64,000 nt of DNA from Candidatus Poribacteria bacterium (GTDB taxonomy: Bacteria > Poribacteria > WGA-4E > GCA-2687025): positions 124,001-188,000 of the forward strand of contig JAPPNK010000018.1 of assembly GCA_028818695.1 (NCBI GenBank), given 5' to 3'. The position numbers and the translations under genes are program-made. Within the stretch, counting starts at the first letter, position 1. Each line of letters starts with the position of its first letter. This document shows, piece by piece, positions 53,279-61,996 of the stretch. Under the pieces are notes generated by a model. It worked only from the letters and a program-made list of their open reading frames with translations, did no database searches and was not told the origin of the DNA.

Positions 53279-54805
53279 ATGGCCGTCAACCCGCGCATCA
53301 TTGTTGAGCTGTTTCGGGACAAGCATTTTCAGGGGACGAAGGCGACCGTCGTTGAGCCTATAGAGGACCTGAGCGAGATCGGAATGGACGAGACGATTTC
53401 CTCCATCAAGGTTTACCACGGTCCGGGAGCCGCGGCGGCGCCGAATCAGCGCGTTGTTTTCTTTGAGCATACGCGGTATCAGGGGCGCAAGATCACGCTT
53501 CCGCCCGGTTTTTATCCGGATATTCATGCGATACCGTACAACTTTGGCGAAGTGGTCTCGTCCCTCAACTTCTCCCCCTCCGCCCGGCTGACCGCGCCAA
53601 AATACGGCTGGATGCCGCTCATCGTTGAGGTGTTTCAAGACCTGAACTACAAGGGGCGGCGCGCCACCATCCTGCGCGACACGAGTTACATCGGCGAGAT
53701 CGGGCTGAACGACCGCATCTCTTCCATGCGCGTCACGCGCGGACCGAACTTTCCGTTCACGGGCTGCCGCGCCGTTTTCTTTCAGCATCCCGACTACGAG
53801 GGGCGCGAGCTGTCTATCGCCCTCGGCCCGCGCGACTTCTCCGTCCAGATCTCCAATCTGGATGATTACAACCTGCGGACGCGGGCGGGAGAAGCGATAC
53901 ATCATATTGACCCAGACCGCGGCGTTGAGAACCTGGCAAAGACAGGCTTCGACAACACGATCAGCTCCGTCAAGATACTGCCGACCGGCAATTTTAACGT
54001 CCTAGTGGTTGAAGGCGATTCGCACACGCGCGAACCCGGCATTTTGGAGGATTTCCGCGAACATCAGGGCAATACCTTCCGCTTCGACCATGTCCGCATC
54101 AACCAAGACCTAGAGAACCACGGATCGGCGGACGCGGTGGAGTTTGAATCGATTCTCCACCTGCTCGACAATTACGACATCATCTGGTTCACATGGAACG
54201 CGCCTGGGCATAGAGGGTCCTATTTTTTGGAGCCGTCTGGGGAGCGCGCCATACAGGAGTGGGTAAAGGCGGGGGGAACGCTCTGGGCGTCGGCGATGGA
54301 CGACAACATTGAAAAGGATGAAAAAGAAGGCAAGAAATGGAGAGGCGACTGGCTGCCCGTTTACCGGCACCCGGCGCGCGTTGTGAATTCGGAGGATGTG
54401 AAGATCTGGATGACGCGGGAGGGGCGCAAGACGGGGCTTTTCACCTGGCCGGAGAAGGTGGACCCGGAGCGCATTCAAACGGACGATCACTGGGTCACAA
54501 CCGACCCCGCTTACACGATTTTAGCCCGGCGCGACGACAACCAGGAGCCGATCGCCGCGCAGTTGCCTTGGGGCGACGGGCATTATATTCTGTTTGCCAT
54601 TGACACCGGCTCGAATGAAGTTGCCGAAGCGGCGCGTCCGCTCATCGGCAACGCGCTATGTTTTCTCGCCAGCTTGGCGTGGTCGACTTCGCCGCGCCAG
54701 CCTCTGCGCGGGCGCAGCCGTTCCGCGGGAGGCATGTCCAGCGCAGGCGTTGTTGACAGGACGCGAAATCGACGGCCGCAACCGTATCGAAGGAGCTTAT
54801 CATGA
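53279..54805 (+). CDS. Beta/gamma-crystallin protein with C-terminal glutamine-amidotransferase-like fold
   Basis: 508 residues, 16 bp after the first crystallin gene. Residues 1-~235 carry crystallin motifs (FEHTRYQGRKITL, FQDLNYKGRRATIL, FQHPDYEGRELSIAL) with N/D-N/D-x-x-S-S sites in MDETISSIKV, LNDRISSMRV and FDNTISSVKI. Residues ~240-470 look like a class I amidotransferase/ThuA-type Rossmann domain (FNVLVVEGDSH, NYDIIWFTWNAPG, WVKAGGTLWASAMDDN, GDGHYILFAIDTGS) without an obvious nucleophilic cysteine, so probably a binding rather than catalytic module. The tail is Arg/Ser-rich. No signal peptide. Its stop overlaps the flotillin-like start (ATGA). Confidence 0.8.
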   Translation: MAVNPRIIVELFRDKHFQGTKATVVEPIEDLSEIGMDETISSIKVYHGPGAAAAPNQRVVFFEHTRYQGRKITLPPGFYPDIHAIPYNFGEVVSSLNFSPSARLTAPKYGWMPLIVEVFQDLNYKGRRATILRDTSYIGEIGLNDRISSMRVTRGPNFPFTGCRAVFFQHPDYEGRELSIALGPRDFSVQISNLDDYNLRTRAGEAIHHIDPDRGVENLAKTGFDNTISSVKILPTGNFNVLVVEGDSHTREPGILEDFREHQGNTFRFDHVRINQDLENHGSADAVEFESILHLLDNYDIIWFTWNAPGHRGSYFLEPSGERAIQEWVKAGGTLWASAMDDNIEKDEKEGKKWRGDWLPVYRHPARVVNSEDVKIWMTREGRKTGLFTWPEKVDPERIQTDDHWVTTDPAYTILARRDDNQEPIAAQLPWGDGHYILFAIDTGSNEVAEAARPLIGNALCFLASLAWSTSPRQPLRGRSRSAGGMSSAGVVDRTRNRRPQPYRRSLS

Positions 54806-57800
54806 GAATTGGCGTCACAATCGCCGCTATAGCGGCTTCTATTGCGCTCGCCGTCTATACCTTTATGGAGATTGGCGAATCTCTACCGGATCCTGTCGCC
54901 ACGTCTCTCTTGATCGGAGTGCCGGTTATCGTTGCGCTGGCGGCGATGTACCGTTATGAAAAGCCGCGCGCCGACCAAGCGCTGGTGCGAACAGGGGGGC
55001 GCAAGGAAAAGATCAACATCACCGGCGGTCTCTGGGTCAATAAAATTATCCATGAAATCCGTCAGATTTTTCTCGACACGATACGGCTAGACATTGTCCG
55101 CGTCGGACCGGACGCGCTCATCACCAGCGATTTTCTAAGGGCGGATATTGAGGCGGCGTTTTTTATAAGAGTGGAACCGGAACCGGATCAGATATTGCGG
55201 GCTGCGCAGAGCCTCGGCGAACGCACCATGACCGCCGAGGAGCTGACGGAGCTGCTTGAACAGAAACTGGAAGGCGCCCTGCGCATCGTCGCCGCCGAAA
55301 AAGAGCTGCAAGACCTGCTTCAGAAACGAAAAGATTTTGCAGAAGCTGTCCAAGAATCGGTGCGAAGCGATCTTGAACATAACGGCTTGACGCTGGAAAC
55401 GGTCTCGCTCATCCGCGTCGACCAGGCGCCGCTGGAATCGATGGACGAGAACAATCAGTTTGACGCGCAGGGGATTCTCAAAATCACCGAGGTGACTCAA
55501 CAGAACAGATATGAAGCGGAGAAAATACGCCTGGAGGTTGACGTTCAGATCACGGAAGTGGAGACCTCAACCCAGGAAGAGAAGCTGGAGCTGAATAAGC
55601 GCCTGGCGTGGAAGGAGGCTGATCAGGCGAAGGAGATCGCCACCTACGCCGCCGAGAAAGAGGCGGACACGCTCGCCTATCAGTATGAGCAGGATCAGCG
55701 CATCCAAGAGACGGAGCAGATGACGAAGCTCGCCATTGAGCGCGCCACGATTACGACGGAGCAGGGCGTGCTGGAGCGCGAGATTGAGAAGCTGCTGAAT
55801 GTAGAGACAGCGCGCATTCAACAGGAACAGTATGTCCAAGAGGCGGAGATTGAAAAGAACCTCAATGTGGAGCTGGCGCAGGTTGACCAGTCGCAGAAGG
55901 TTCAGATCGCCGAAGTGGAGCGGATGCTGGCGGTTGAGACGGCAAGAATCGCGCAAGAGCAGACGGTGGAAGAGCGCGATATTGAGCGGAATCTGGGCGT
56001 TGAAACGGCTGAAATTGCGCAGCAAGAGGCTGTCCAGGTGAGGGATGTTGAACGGGTGATGGCGACCGAAACGGCGCGCATCGACCAGGAGCGCGTCGTC
56101 CAGACGCGGGACATTGAAAAGAACCTGATCATCGAGACGGCGCAGATTGATCAGACGCGGCAGGTTCAAGAGGCTGAGATTGAACGAACCTTGCGCGTGG
56201 AAACGGCAAGGATCGCTCAGGAGCAGACGGTCAAAGAGCGGGACATTGAACGCGAGCTCGGCATTCAGATTGCCCAGATCGCGCAGCAGGAAGGAACGCA
56301 GGTCAGGGACGTTGAGCGGGTCCTGGCGACGGAGACGGCGCGCATCGACCAGGAGCGTGTCGTCCAGACGCGGGACATTGAAAAGAACCTGATCATCGAG
56401 ACGGCGCAGATTGATCAGACGCGGCAGGTTCAAGAGGCTGAGATTGAACGAACCTTGCGCGTGGAAACGGCAAGGATCGCCCAGGAGCAGACGGTCAAAG
56501 AACGTGACATTGAGCGCGAGCTTGGCATTCAGATCGCCCAGATTGCGCAGCAGGAAGGAACGCAGGTCAGGGACGTTGAGCGGGTTTTGGCGACGGAGAC
56601 GGCGCGGATTGACCAGGAGCGTGTCGTCCAAACGCGAGACATTGAAAAGAACCTGATCATTGAAACGGCGCAGATTGACCAGACGCGGCAGGTTCAAGAG
56701 GCTGAGATTGAACGAACCTTGCGCGTGGAAACGGCAAGGATCGCTCAGGAGCAGACGGTCAAAGAGCGGGATATTGAACGCGATCTCGGCATTCAGATTG
56801 CTCAGATCGCTCAACAGGAAGGAACGCAGGTTAGGGACGTTGAGCGGGTCTTGGCGACCGAGACGGCGCGGATTGACCAGGAGCGTGTCGTCCAAACGCG
56901 GGATATTGAAAAGAACCTGATCATCGAGACGGCGCAGATTGATCAGACCCGTCAAGTTCAAGAGGCTGAGATTGAACGAACCTTGCGCGTGGAAACGGCG
57001 CGGATCGCCCAGGAGCAGACGGTCAAAGAACGTGACATTGAGCGTGAGCTCGGCATTCAGATTGCTCAGATCGCTCAACAGGAAGGAACGCAGGTTAGGG
57101 ACGTTGAGCGGGTCTTGGCGACCGAGACGGCGCGGATTGACCAGGAGCGCGTCGTCCAAACGCGGGACATTGAAAAGAACCTGATCATTGAAACGGCGCA
57201 GATTGACCAGACGCGGCAGGTTCAAGAGGCTGAGATTGAACGAACCTTGCGCGTGGAAACGGCAAGGATCGCTCAGGAGCAGACGGTCAAAGAGCGGGAC
57301 ATTGAACGCGAGCTCGGCATTCAGATTGCCCAGATCGCGCAGCAGGAAGGAACGCAGGTCAGGGACGTTGAGCGGGTCCTGGCGACGGAGACGGCGCGCA
57401 TCGACCAGGAGCGTGTCGTCCAGACGCGGGACATTGAAAAGAACCTGATCATCGAGACGGCGCAGATTGATCAGACGCGGCAGGTTCAAGAGGCTGAGAT
57501 TGAACGAACCTTGCGCGTGGAAACGGCAAGGATCGCCCAGGAGCAGACGGTCAAAGAACGTGACATTGAGCGCGAGCTTGGCATTCAGATCGCCCAGATT
57601 GCGCAGCAGGAAGGAACGCAGGTCAGGGACGTTGAGCGGGTTTTGGCGACGGAGACGGCGCGGATTGACCAGGAGCGTGTCGTCCAAACGCGAGACATTG
57701 AAAAGAACCTGATCATTGAAACGGCGCAGATTGACCAGACGCGGCAGGTTCAAGAGGCTGAGATTGAACGAACCTTGCGCGTGGAAACGGCAAGGATCGC

Positions 57801-58671
57801 TCAGGAGCAGACGGTCAAAGAGCGGGACATTGAACGCGATCTCGGCATTCAGATCGCTCAGATTGCGCAGCAGGAAGGAACGCAGGTCAGGGATGTTGAA
57901 CGGGTCTTGGCGACGGAGACGGCTCGGATTGACCAAGAAAGAGTCGTTCAGACGCGGGACATTGAAAAGAACCTGATCATCGAGACGGCGCAGATTGACC
58001 AGACGCGGCAGGTTCAAGAGGCGGAGATCCAGCGCACCTTAGTTGTGGATACGGCGCGGATCAATCAGGAGATGATGGTCGCCTTGGTCGGCGAAGACAA
58101 GAATATCTCTATCTTCAACCGCCAGCGCGACACCGAGCTTTCGGAACGGGACAAGCTGGAAGCCGAGGCGGAAAAGGCTGAAGCGATGGTGAATGTGTCG
58201 GCGGTGGAACGCACGCGCGAAGCGGAATGGCAGCGCGAAGTGGCGATCATCAACGCCGAAGGTCAGGCGCAGCCGATTGAGCGGCTTGCCGAAGCGATAC
58301 TCGCCGAGGCGCAGGCAAAAGCGGAAGGCGAAATGGCGCACCTCCAAGCGCGCAACACCGCCGAACAGCGCGTCCTCGTACAAGAGGCGGTCATGGAGCT
58401 GATCGACCGCTCCCCCGACATTGTTGAGCAGATGGTGAAGCCTGCCGAGCAGATCGACAGCATCAAAATACTTGACATGGGGCAGGGCGACGGACCGGTC
58501 AACCGAAACAACATGGGCAAACTTGCCAACACGATACTTGACACAGGCGTTCTGTCGCCGATTTTGAAGGAGCTGTTCAATTTCGCCGATGTGGACGCTG
58601 AGCAGATTGCGGACAAGCTGACCGAGTATCTGGGCGCGCTCATTCATCCGCAGGCTCGCGACAACGACTAG
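54802..58671 (+). CDS. Giant flotillin-like SPFH protein with 88-residue coiled-coil repeats
   Basis: 1289 residues. Two hydrophobic segments (~5-23 and ~33-50), then an SPFH/flotillin domain (~53-230: ADQALVRTGGRKEKINITGG, ADIEAAFFIRVEPEPDQIL, FAEAVQESVRSDLEHNGLTL). From ~230 to ~1130 it is an unbroken charged coiled coil; residues ~420-1072 consist of an 88-residue unit repeated seven times plus part units. Each unit is four 22-residue segments such as ETARIDQERVVQTRDIEKNL, giving an 11-residue periodicity. The C-terminal ~160 residues (AEWQREVAIINAEGQAQPIE) resemble the flotillin end. Flotillins (YqiK/FloT) scaffold membrane domains and oligomerise. The usual size is 500-600 residues, so the stalk is greatly lengthened. 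It is coupled to the second crystallin gene. Confidence 0.88.
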   Translation: MRIGVTIAAIAASIALAVYTFMEIGESLPDPVATSLLIGVPVIVALAAMYRYEKPRADQALVRTGGRKEKINITGGLWVNKIIHEIRQIFLDTIRLDIVRVGPDALITSDFLRADIEAAFFIRVEPEPDQILRAAQSLGERTMTAEELTELLEQKLEGALRIVAAEKELQDLLQKRKDFAEAVQESVRSDLEHNGLTLETVSLIRVDQAPLESMDENNQFDAQGILKITEVTQQNRYEAEKIRLEVDVQITEVETSTQEEKLELNKRLAWKEADQAKEIATYAAEKEADTLAYQYEQDQRIQETEQMTKLAIERATITTEQGVLEREIEKLLNVETARIQQEQYVQEAEIEKNLNVELAQVDQSQKVQIAEVERMLAVETARIAQEQTVEERDIERNLGVETAEIAQQEAVQVRDVERVMATETARIDQERVVQTRDIEKNLIIETAQIDQTRQVQEAEIERTLRVETARIAQEQTVKERDIERELGIQIAQIAQQEGTQVRDVERVLATETARIDQERVVQTRDIEKNLIIETAQIDQTRQVQEAEIERTLRVETARIAQEQTVKERDIERELGIQIAQIAQQEGTQVRDVERVLATETARIDQERVVQTRDIEKNLIIETAQIDQTRQVQEAEIERTLRVETARIAQEQTVKERDIERDLGIQIAQIAQQEGTQVRDVERVLATETARIDQERVVQTRDIEKNLIIETAQIDQTRQVQEAEIERTLRVETARIAQEQTVKERDIERELGIQIAQIAQQEGTQVRDVERVLATETARIDQERVVQTRDIEKNLIIETAQIDQTRQVQEAEIERTLRVETARIAQEQTVKERDIERELGIQIAQIAQQEGTQVRDVERVLATETARIDQERVVQTRDIEKNLIIETAQIDQTRQVQEAEIERTLRVETARIAQEQTVKERDIERELGIQIAQIAQQEGTQVRDVERVLATETARIDQERVVQTRDIEKNLIIETAQIDQTRQVQEAEIERTLRVETARIAQEQTVKERDIERDLGIQIAQIAQQEGTQVRDVERVLATETARIDQERVVQTRDIEKNLIIETAQIDQTRQVQEAEIQRTLVVDTARINQEMMVALVGEDKNISIFNRQRDTELSERDKLEAEAEKAEAMVNVSAVERTREAEWQREVAIINAEGQAQPIERLAEAILAEAQAKAEGEMAHLQARNTAEQRVLVQEAVMELIDRSPDIVEQMVKPAEQIDSIKILDMGQGDGPVNRNNMGKLANTILDTGVLSPILKELFNFADVDAEQIADKLTEYLGALIHPQARDND
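56074..57921 (+). repeat. 264-bp in-frame tandem repeat, seven units
   Basis: The codons for TARIDQERVVQ recur eight times between 56074 and 57922 at exact 264-bp intervals, so seven full units lie between them, with flanking part units. By eye, 56152-56771 and 57208-57827 are identical at an offset of 1056 bp (four units), so a four-unit block was duplicated recently. Confidence 0.95.
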
Positions 58672-58677
58672 CGGCGC

Positions 58678-59640
58678 ATGGGGGCGCTCGCGGACATCGT
58701 CGGTCATGAAACGCAGGTGGAGCTGCTTCGAAGCGCTGTTGCGTCGCGCAGCCCGGCGGAGGCGTATCTGTTTGCGGGGCTGCCGGGCGTCGGCAAAAAG
58801 ACGCTGGCGCTCGCGTTCGCCTCGGCTCTCAACTGCGAAGGCGCGCCGGACGACGCATGCGGCGAGTGCGTCTCATGCAGGAAAGCCGCCTCGTTCAACC
58901 ATCCCGACGTTCGCCTCTTTCAGCCCGACGGAGCCGTTTTTAAGGTGGACCAGGTGCGCGAAATACGCCGCCTTCTCAGCTTTCAGCCGATGGAGGGGCG
59001 GCGCAAGGCGTATGTGTTGACCGACGTGGAAACGATGCGCGCCGAAGCGGCGAACGCTTTTTTGAAGTCGCTGGAGGAGCCGCCCGGGGCGACGACCATC
59101 ATCCTGACAACCTCCAACATCAACGCGCTGCTTCCGACGATTCTCTCGCGTTGTCAGATTTTGAAGCTGCTGCCCGCGCCGGTGGAGACGCTGGCTGCGG
59201 CGCTTGTGGAGCGCGGCATGGACGAAACGGAGGCGTTGGCTCTCGCGCGGCAGTCCGGCGGGCGGGCGGGGCGCGCCTTTCAAGCGATGTCCGCCAAACG
59301 GAGCGCCGGCGCGGACGAGCAGATCGAAGCGCTGCGGCAGGCGGACGAGCTGGACGCTTTCCGCCTGGCGGAGGGATGGCAGAATCGACCCGATCAGCTG
59401 GACGATCTGATGGCGTCGCTGCGGCGGGCGCTTCAGTGGCGCGTCGGGTTGAAGCGGGAGGAATGCTCGCTGGCGCTGGCGGCGTTCGCGCGGCGCGAGA
59501 CAGAGCGGTCGCTTCAACGCAAAATGCGCGCTGTCATGGAGGCGCAATACCGGCTGAAGCGGAATCTGAACGGCGCGCTTGTGATGGAATGCCTCGCTTT
59601 TGAGCTGCTGGCGCCGCCCGGCGGGCAGCGGAAGCGTTAG
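58678..59640 (+). CDS. holB: DNA polymerase III delta-prime subunit
   Basis: 320 residues. Clamp-loader AAA+ subunit that helps place the sliding clamp on DNA. Walker A-like FAGLPGVGKKTLALAF, zinc-module cysteines in CGECVSCRKA, VDQVREIRRLLSFQP, EAANAFLKSLEEPPGATTIIL and the sensor region LPTILSRCQI are all family marks. The length fits delta-prime and not the longer gamma/tau protein. It starts six bases after the flotillin-like stop, probably read from the same transcript. The 3' end runs into a WD40 vestige on the other strand. Confidence 0.92.
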   Translation: MGALADIVGHETQVELLRSAVASRSPAEAYLFAGLPGVGKKTLALAFASALNCEGAPDDACGECVSCRKAASFNHPDVRLFQPDGAVFKVDQVREIRRLLSFQPMEGRRKAYVLTDVETMRAEAANAFLKSLEEPPGATTIILTTSNINALLPTILSRCQILKLLPAPVETLAAALVERGMDETEALALARQSGGRAGRAFQAMSAKRSAGADEQIEALRQADELDAFRLAEGWQNRPDQLDDLMASLRRALQWRVGLKREECSLALAAFARRETERSLQRKMRAVMEAQYRLKRNLNGALVMECLAFELLAPPGGQRKR

Positions 59641-59700
59641 GGGTTCCGCCGACGTTCCAGATGCGAATCGCGCTGCCGCCTCCGCTGGCGAGCCTGGCTT
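59641..59700 (-). pseudogene. Vestige of a WD40 repeat
   Basis: Read on the - strand just past the stop of the neighbouring WD40 gene, this stretch encodes RLASGGGSAIRIWNVGG, the end of a WD repeat, without a start or continuation. It looks like the leftover end of a WD40 gene after recombination or a shift of the stop codon. Confidence 0.5.
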
Positions 59701-59707
59701 GACCGCT

Positions 59708-61861
59708 TCATTCCTTCTCCGCGCTTGCGCCGGCGGGGGCGGGGACCTCCCAGATGCAGACCGTGTCGTTGCCGCCGACGCTGGCGAGCGAGCGGCCGTC
59801 CTGCGAAAAGGCGACGAAATAGACATCATCCGTATGCCCTTCAAGCGTTCGGATCTGTTTAACGGTCGTGAGGTCCCATATCCGAATCGTACGGTCTCCG
59901 CTGCCGCTGGCAAGCATGGAGCCGTCCGGCGAAAAGGCTAACGGATAGACCCAATCGGTATGCCCCGTGAGCGTATGGAGCGTTTCCCCAGTCGCAGCAT
60001 TCCAAATCCGAATCACGCCGTCCTCGCTGCCGACAGCGACCGAGGCTCTGTCCGGCGAAAAGGCTAACGAAAACAAACCGCCGAATTGCAGTCGGAGCGT
60101 TCGCAGCGATTCTCCTGTTGCAAGGTTCCAACTGCAAATCGCGCCGTCCCGGCTGCCGCTGGTAAGCATGGAGCTGTCCGACGAAAAGGCGGCCGACAGG
60201 ACGCCTTCCGTATGTCCTTTGAGCGTTTGCAGATGTTCTCCCGTGTTGGCGTCCCATACGCGTACGGTTTTGTCCTCGCTGGCGCTGGCAAGCATGGAGC
60301 CGTCCGGCGAATACGACACAGAGTTGATAGATCTTGCATGCCCTTTGAGCGTTTGGAGCGTCTTGCCGGTTTCGGCGCTCCATATTTGAATCTCGCTGCT
60401 TCCGTCGTTGCTTACGAGTTTCGTACCGTCCGGCGAATAAGCGAGGAGTTCGACCCATCCAACGTCTCTGATTGTTCGAAGCGGTTTTCTTGCCGCAGGA
60501 TTCCAGATGTGAATCTCTTCATAATCGCTGATGGCAAGCGTCTTCCCGTCCGGCGAATAGGCGATAGCTGTGATCGAATGCTCATGCTTCTTCAGCGCCG
60601 CTTTCAATGCGGAGTTGAAACGAAAGATGTTGGAGACGGCATTGCCGCTGGCGGCTTTCGCCGGAACCAGGACGCGCGTCGTGTCCAAGCTCGACGGCTG
60701 AACGGTCGCTTTGTAGGAATCTGCAGAGCCGCTGAAGCGCGTCACGGCGCCGTTTTCCACGTGAATATCGGACGGCTCAAAGCCTTTCACGCTCTCGCTG
60801 AAGGAGATTGTCACATCGAATGCGCCTTTGCCGTATTCACGCTCGCCTGTGATCCATACAGAGGCGCCGGTCAGGACAGGGGCTTCCCATATCTGAATCG
60901 TGCCGTCATAGTTGGCGCTGGCGAGCATTTTCCCATCCGGCGAAAAGGCGGCTGAATAAACAAAAGGAGGATATCCTTTCATCGTTCGGAGAATCACGCC
61001 CGAGTAGGGATCCTGGATATGAAATCTCCCGTCCCAGCCGCTGACGACAATCGTGGACCCGTCAGGCGAATAGGCGGCGAAATGAACATAATCCCCATCT
61101 CCATTGAATATGCGGAGCGTCTCGCCCGTCTCGAGGTTCCATATTCGAATCGTTTCATCGACGCTTCCGCTGACGAGCCTGGTTCCGTCCGGCGAAAAGG
61201 AAACGGAATAGCAGTTGTCCGTATGCCCTTCCAGCGTTTGGAGAGTCTCGCCCGTTTCGACATCCCAAATGTGAATCGAACCGTCGAACCCGCTGCCTTC
61301 GGCAAGCATGGAGCTGTCCGGCGAAAAAGCGACGCAGCTGCCCCAGCGCTGGCTGATATCCCCTTTGAACGTTCGAAGCTTCTCGCCTGTTTCGGGGTTC
61401 CAGACGATCACAATGTTGTCGCCGCAACCGCTGGCGAGCTTGGAGCCGTCCGGCGCAAAAGCAAGCGAATAAATATTAGCCGTATGCCCATTGAGCGTCC
61501 GCAGACGCTTGCCCGTGTTGGGGTCCCAGATATAAACTGCGTGGTCGGCGCCGCCGCTGGCGAGCATGGAGCCGTCCGGCGAATAGGCGACGATATAGAC
61601 GTCGTCCGTATGTCCTTTGAGCGTTCGGAGCGTCTCGCCTGTTTTGACATCCCATATGCGAACCGTCTTATCGCGGCCGGCGCTGGCGAGTTTCGTACTG
61701 TCCGGCGAATAGACGACTCGCAAAACTGATCCCGCATGCCCTTTGAGCGATTTTCTCACGGGCGGTTTGTTGAAAGAAAAGCATGCGCTCAGCGTCAACA
61801 CGGCCGCCGCGGCGAGGATCAAGCTGGTCAAAACGAGGGCGGACGGGGCGCGTCTTCTCAT
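59708..61861 (-). CDS. WD40 double beta-propeller lipoprotein with central Ig-like domain
   Basis: 717 residues with AAAGGAGC before the ATG. Signal peptide ending in the lipobox LSACFS, so a lipid-anchored protein in the periplasm or on the surface. Seven WD repeats (first RVVYSPDSTKLASAGRDK), an Ig-like domain at ~334-420 (ISFSESVKGFEPSDIHVENG), then seven more repeats ending CIWEV. Same seven-Ig-seven plan as the pair at 31-35.6 kb but clearly diverged in sequence and anchored by lipid rather than a membrane helix. A vestigial WD repeat follows its stop. Confidence 0.9.
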   Translation of the reverse strand: MRRRAPSALVLTSLILAAAAVLTLSACFSFNKPPVRKSLKGHAGSVLRVVYSPDSTKLASAGRDKTVRIWDVKTGETLRTLKGHTDDVYIVAYSPDGSMLASGGADHAVYIWDPNTGKRLRTLNGHTANIYSLAFAPDGSKLASGCGDNIVIVWNPETGEKLRTFKGDISQRWGSCVAFSPDSSMLAEGSGFDGSIHIWDVETGETLQTLEGHTDNCYSVSFSPDGTRLVSGSVDETIRIWNLETGETLRIFNGDGDYVHFAAYSPDGSTIVVSGWDGRFHIQDPYSGVILRTMKGYPPFVYSAAFSPDGKMLASANYDGTIQIWEAPVLTGASVWITGEREYGKGAFDVTISFSESVKGFEPSDIHVENGAVTRFSGSADSYKATVQPSSLDTTRVLVPAKAASGNAVSNIFRFNSALKAALKKHEHSITAIAYSPDGKTLAISDYEEIHIWNPAARKPLRTIRDVGWVELLAYSPDGTKLVSNDGSSEIQIWSAETGKTLQTLKGHARSINSVSYSPDGSMLASASEDKTVRVWDANTGEHLQTLKGHTEGVLSAAFSSDSSMLTSGSRDGAICSWNLATGESLRTLRLQFGGLFSLAFSPDRASVAVGSEDGVIRIWNAATGETLHTLTGHTDWVYPLAFSPDGSMLASGSGDRTIRIWDLTTVKQIRTLEGHTDDVYFVAFSQDGRSLASVGGNDTVCIWEVPAPAGASAEKE

Positions 61862-61903
61862 CAGATGCTCCTTTAGGCGGCGTTGGCGCGCTTGCGCCGA
61901 TTC

Positions 61904-61932
61904 ATTTTACCGCCTGCTGAATGAGATGTGAA
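61904..61932 (-). promoter_or_regulatory. Candidate promoter of the WD40 lipoprotein gene
   Basis: TTCACA (61927-61932), 17 bases, TAAAAT (61904-61909) on the - strand, in the context GGCGGTAAAATGAA, matching the leader of the WD40 gene at 35580. Confidence 0.5.
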
Positions 61933-61996
61933 CCCGCATGATAAAGGGACGGGTTATTCCTTGCCGGCGTCCGCCGACTGCGCAAACAGAATTTTC

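Noticed and set aside
51883-53322. 479-residue frame antisense to the first crystallin gene
   Set aside because: It covers a well-supported + strand protein, has no recognisable domain, and its composition (R, V, H, D-rich) is typical of an antisense shadow.
56074-57921. CRISPR-like array
   Set aside because: The 264-bp units are contiguous, coding and in frame, with no unique spacers.
55567-58017. 816-residue open frame on the - strand with leucine-rich repeats (LVNLRRLDDQVLFN pattern)
   Set aside because: It is the exact antisense of the 264-bp repeat in the flotillin-like gene; its periodicity is inherited, and the + strand frame has a start, SPFH domain and coupling to its neighbour.
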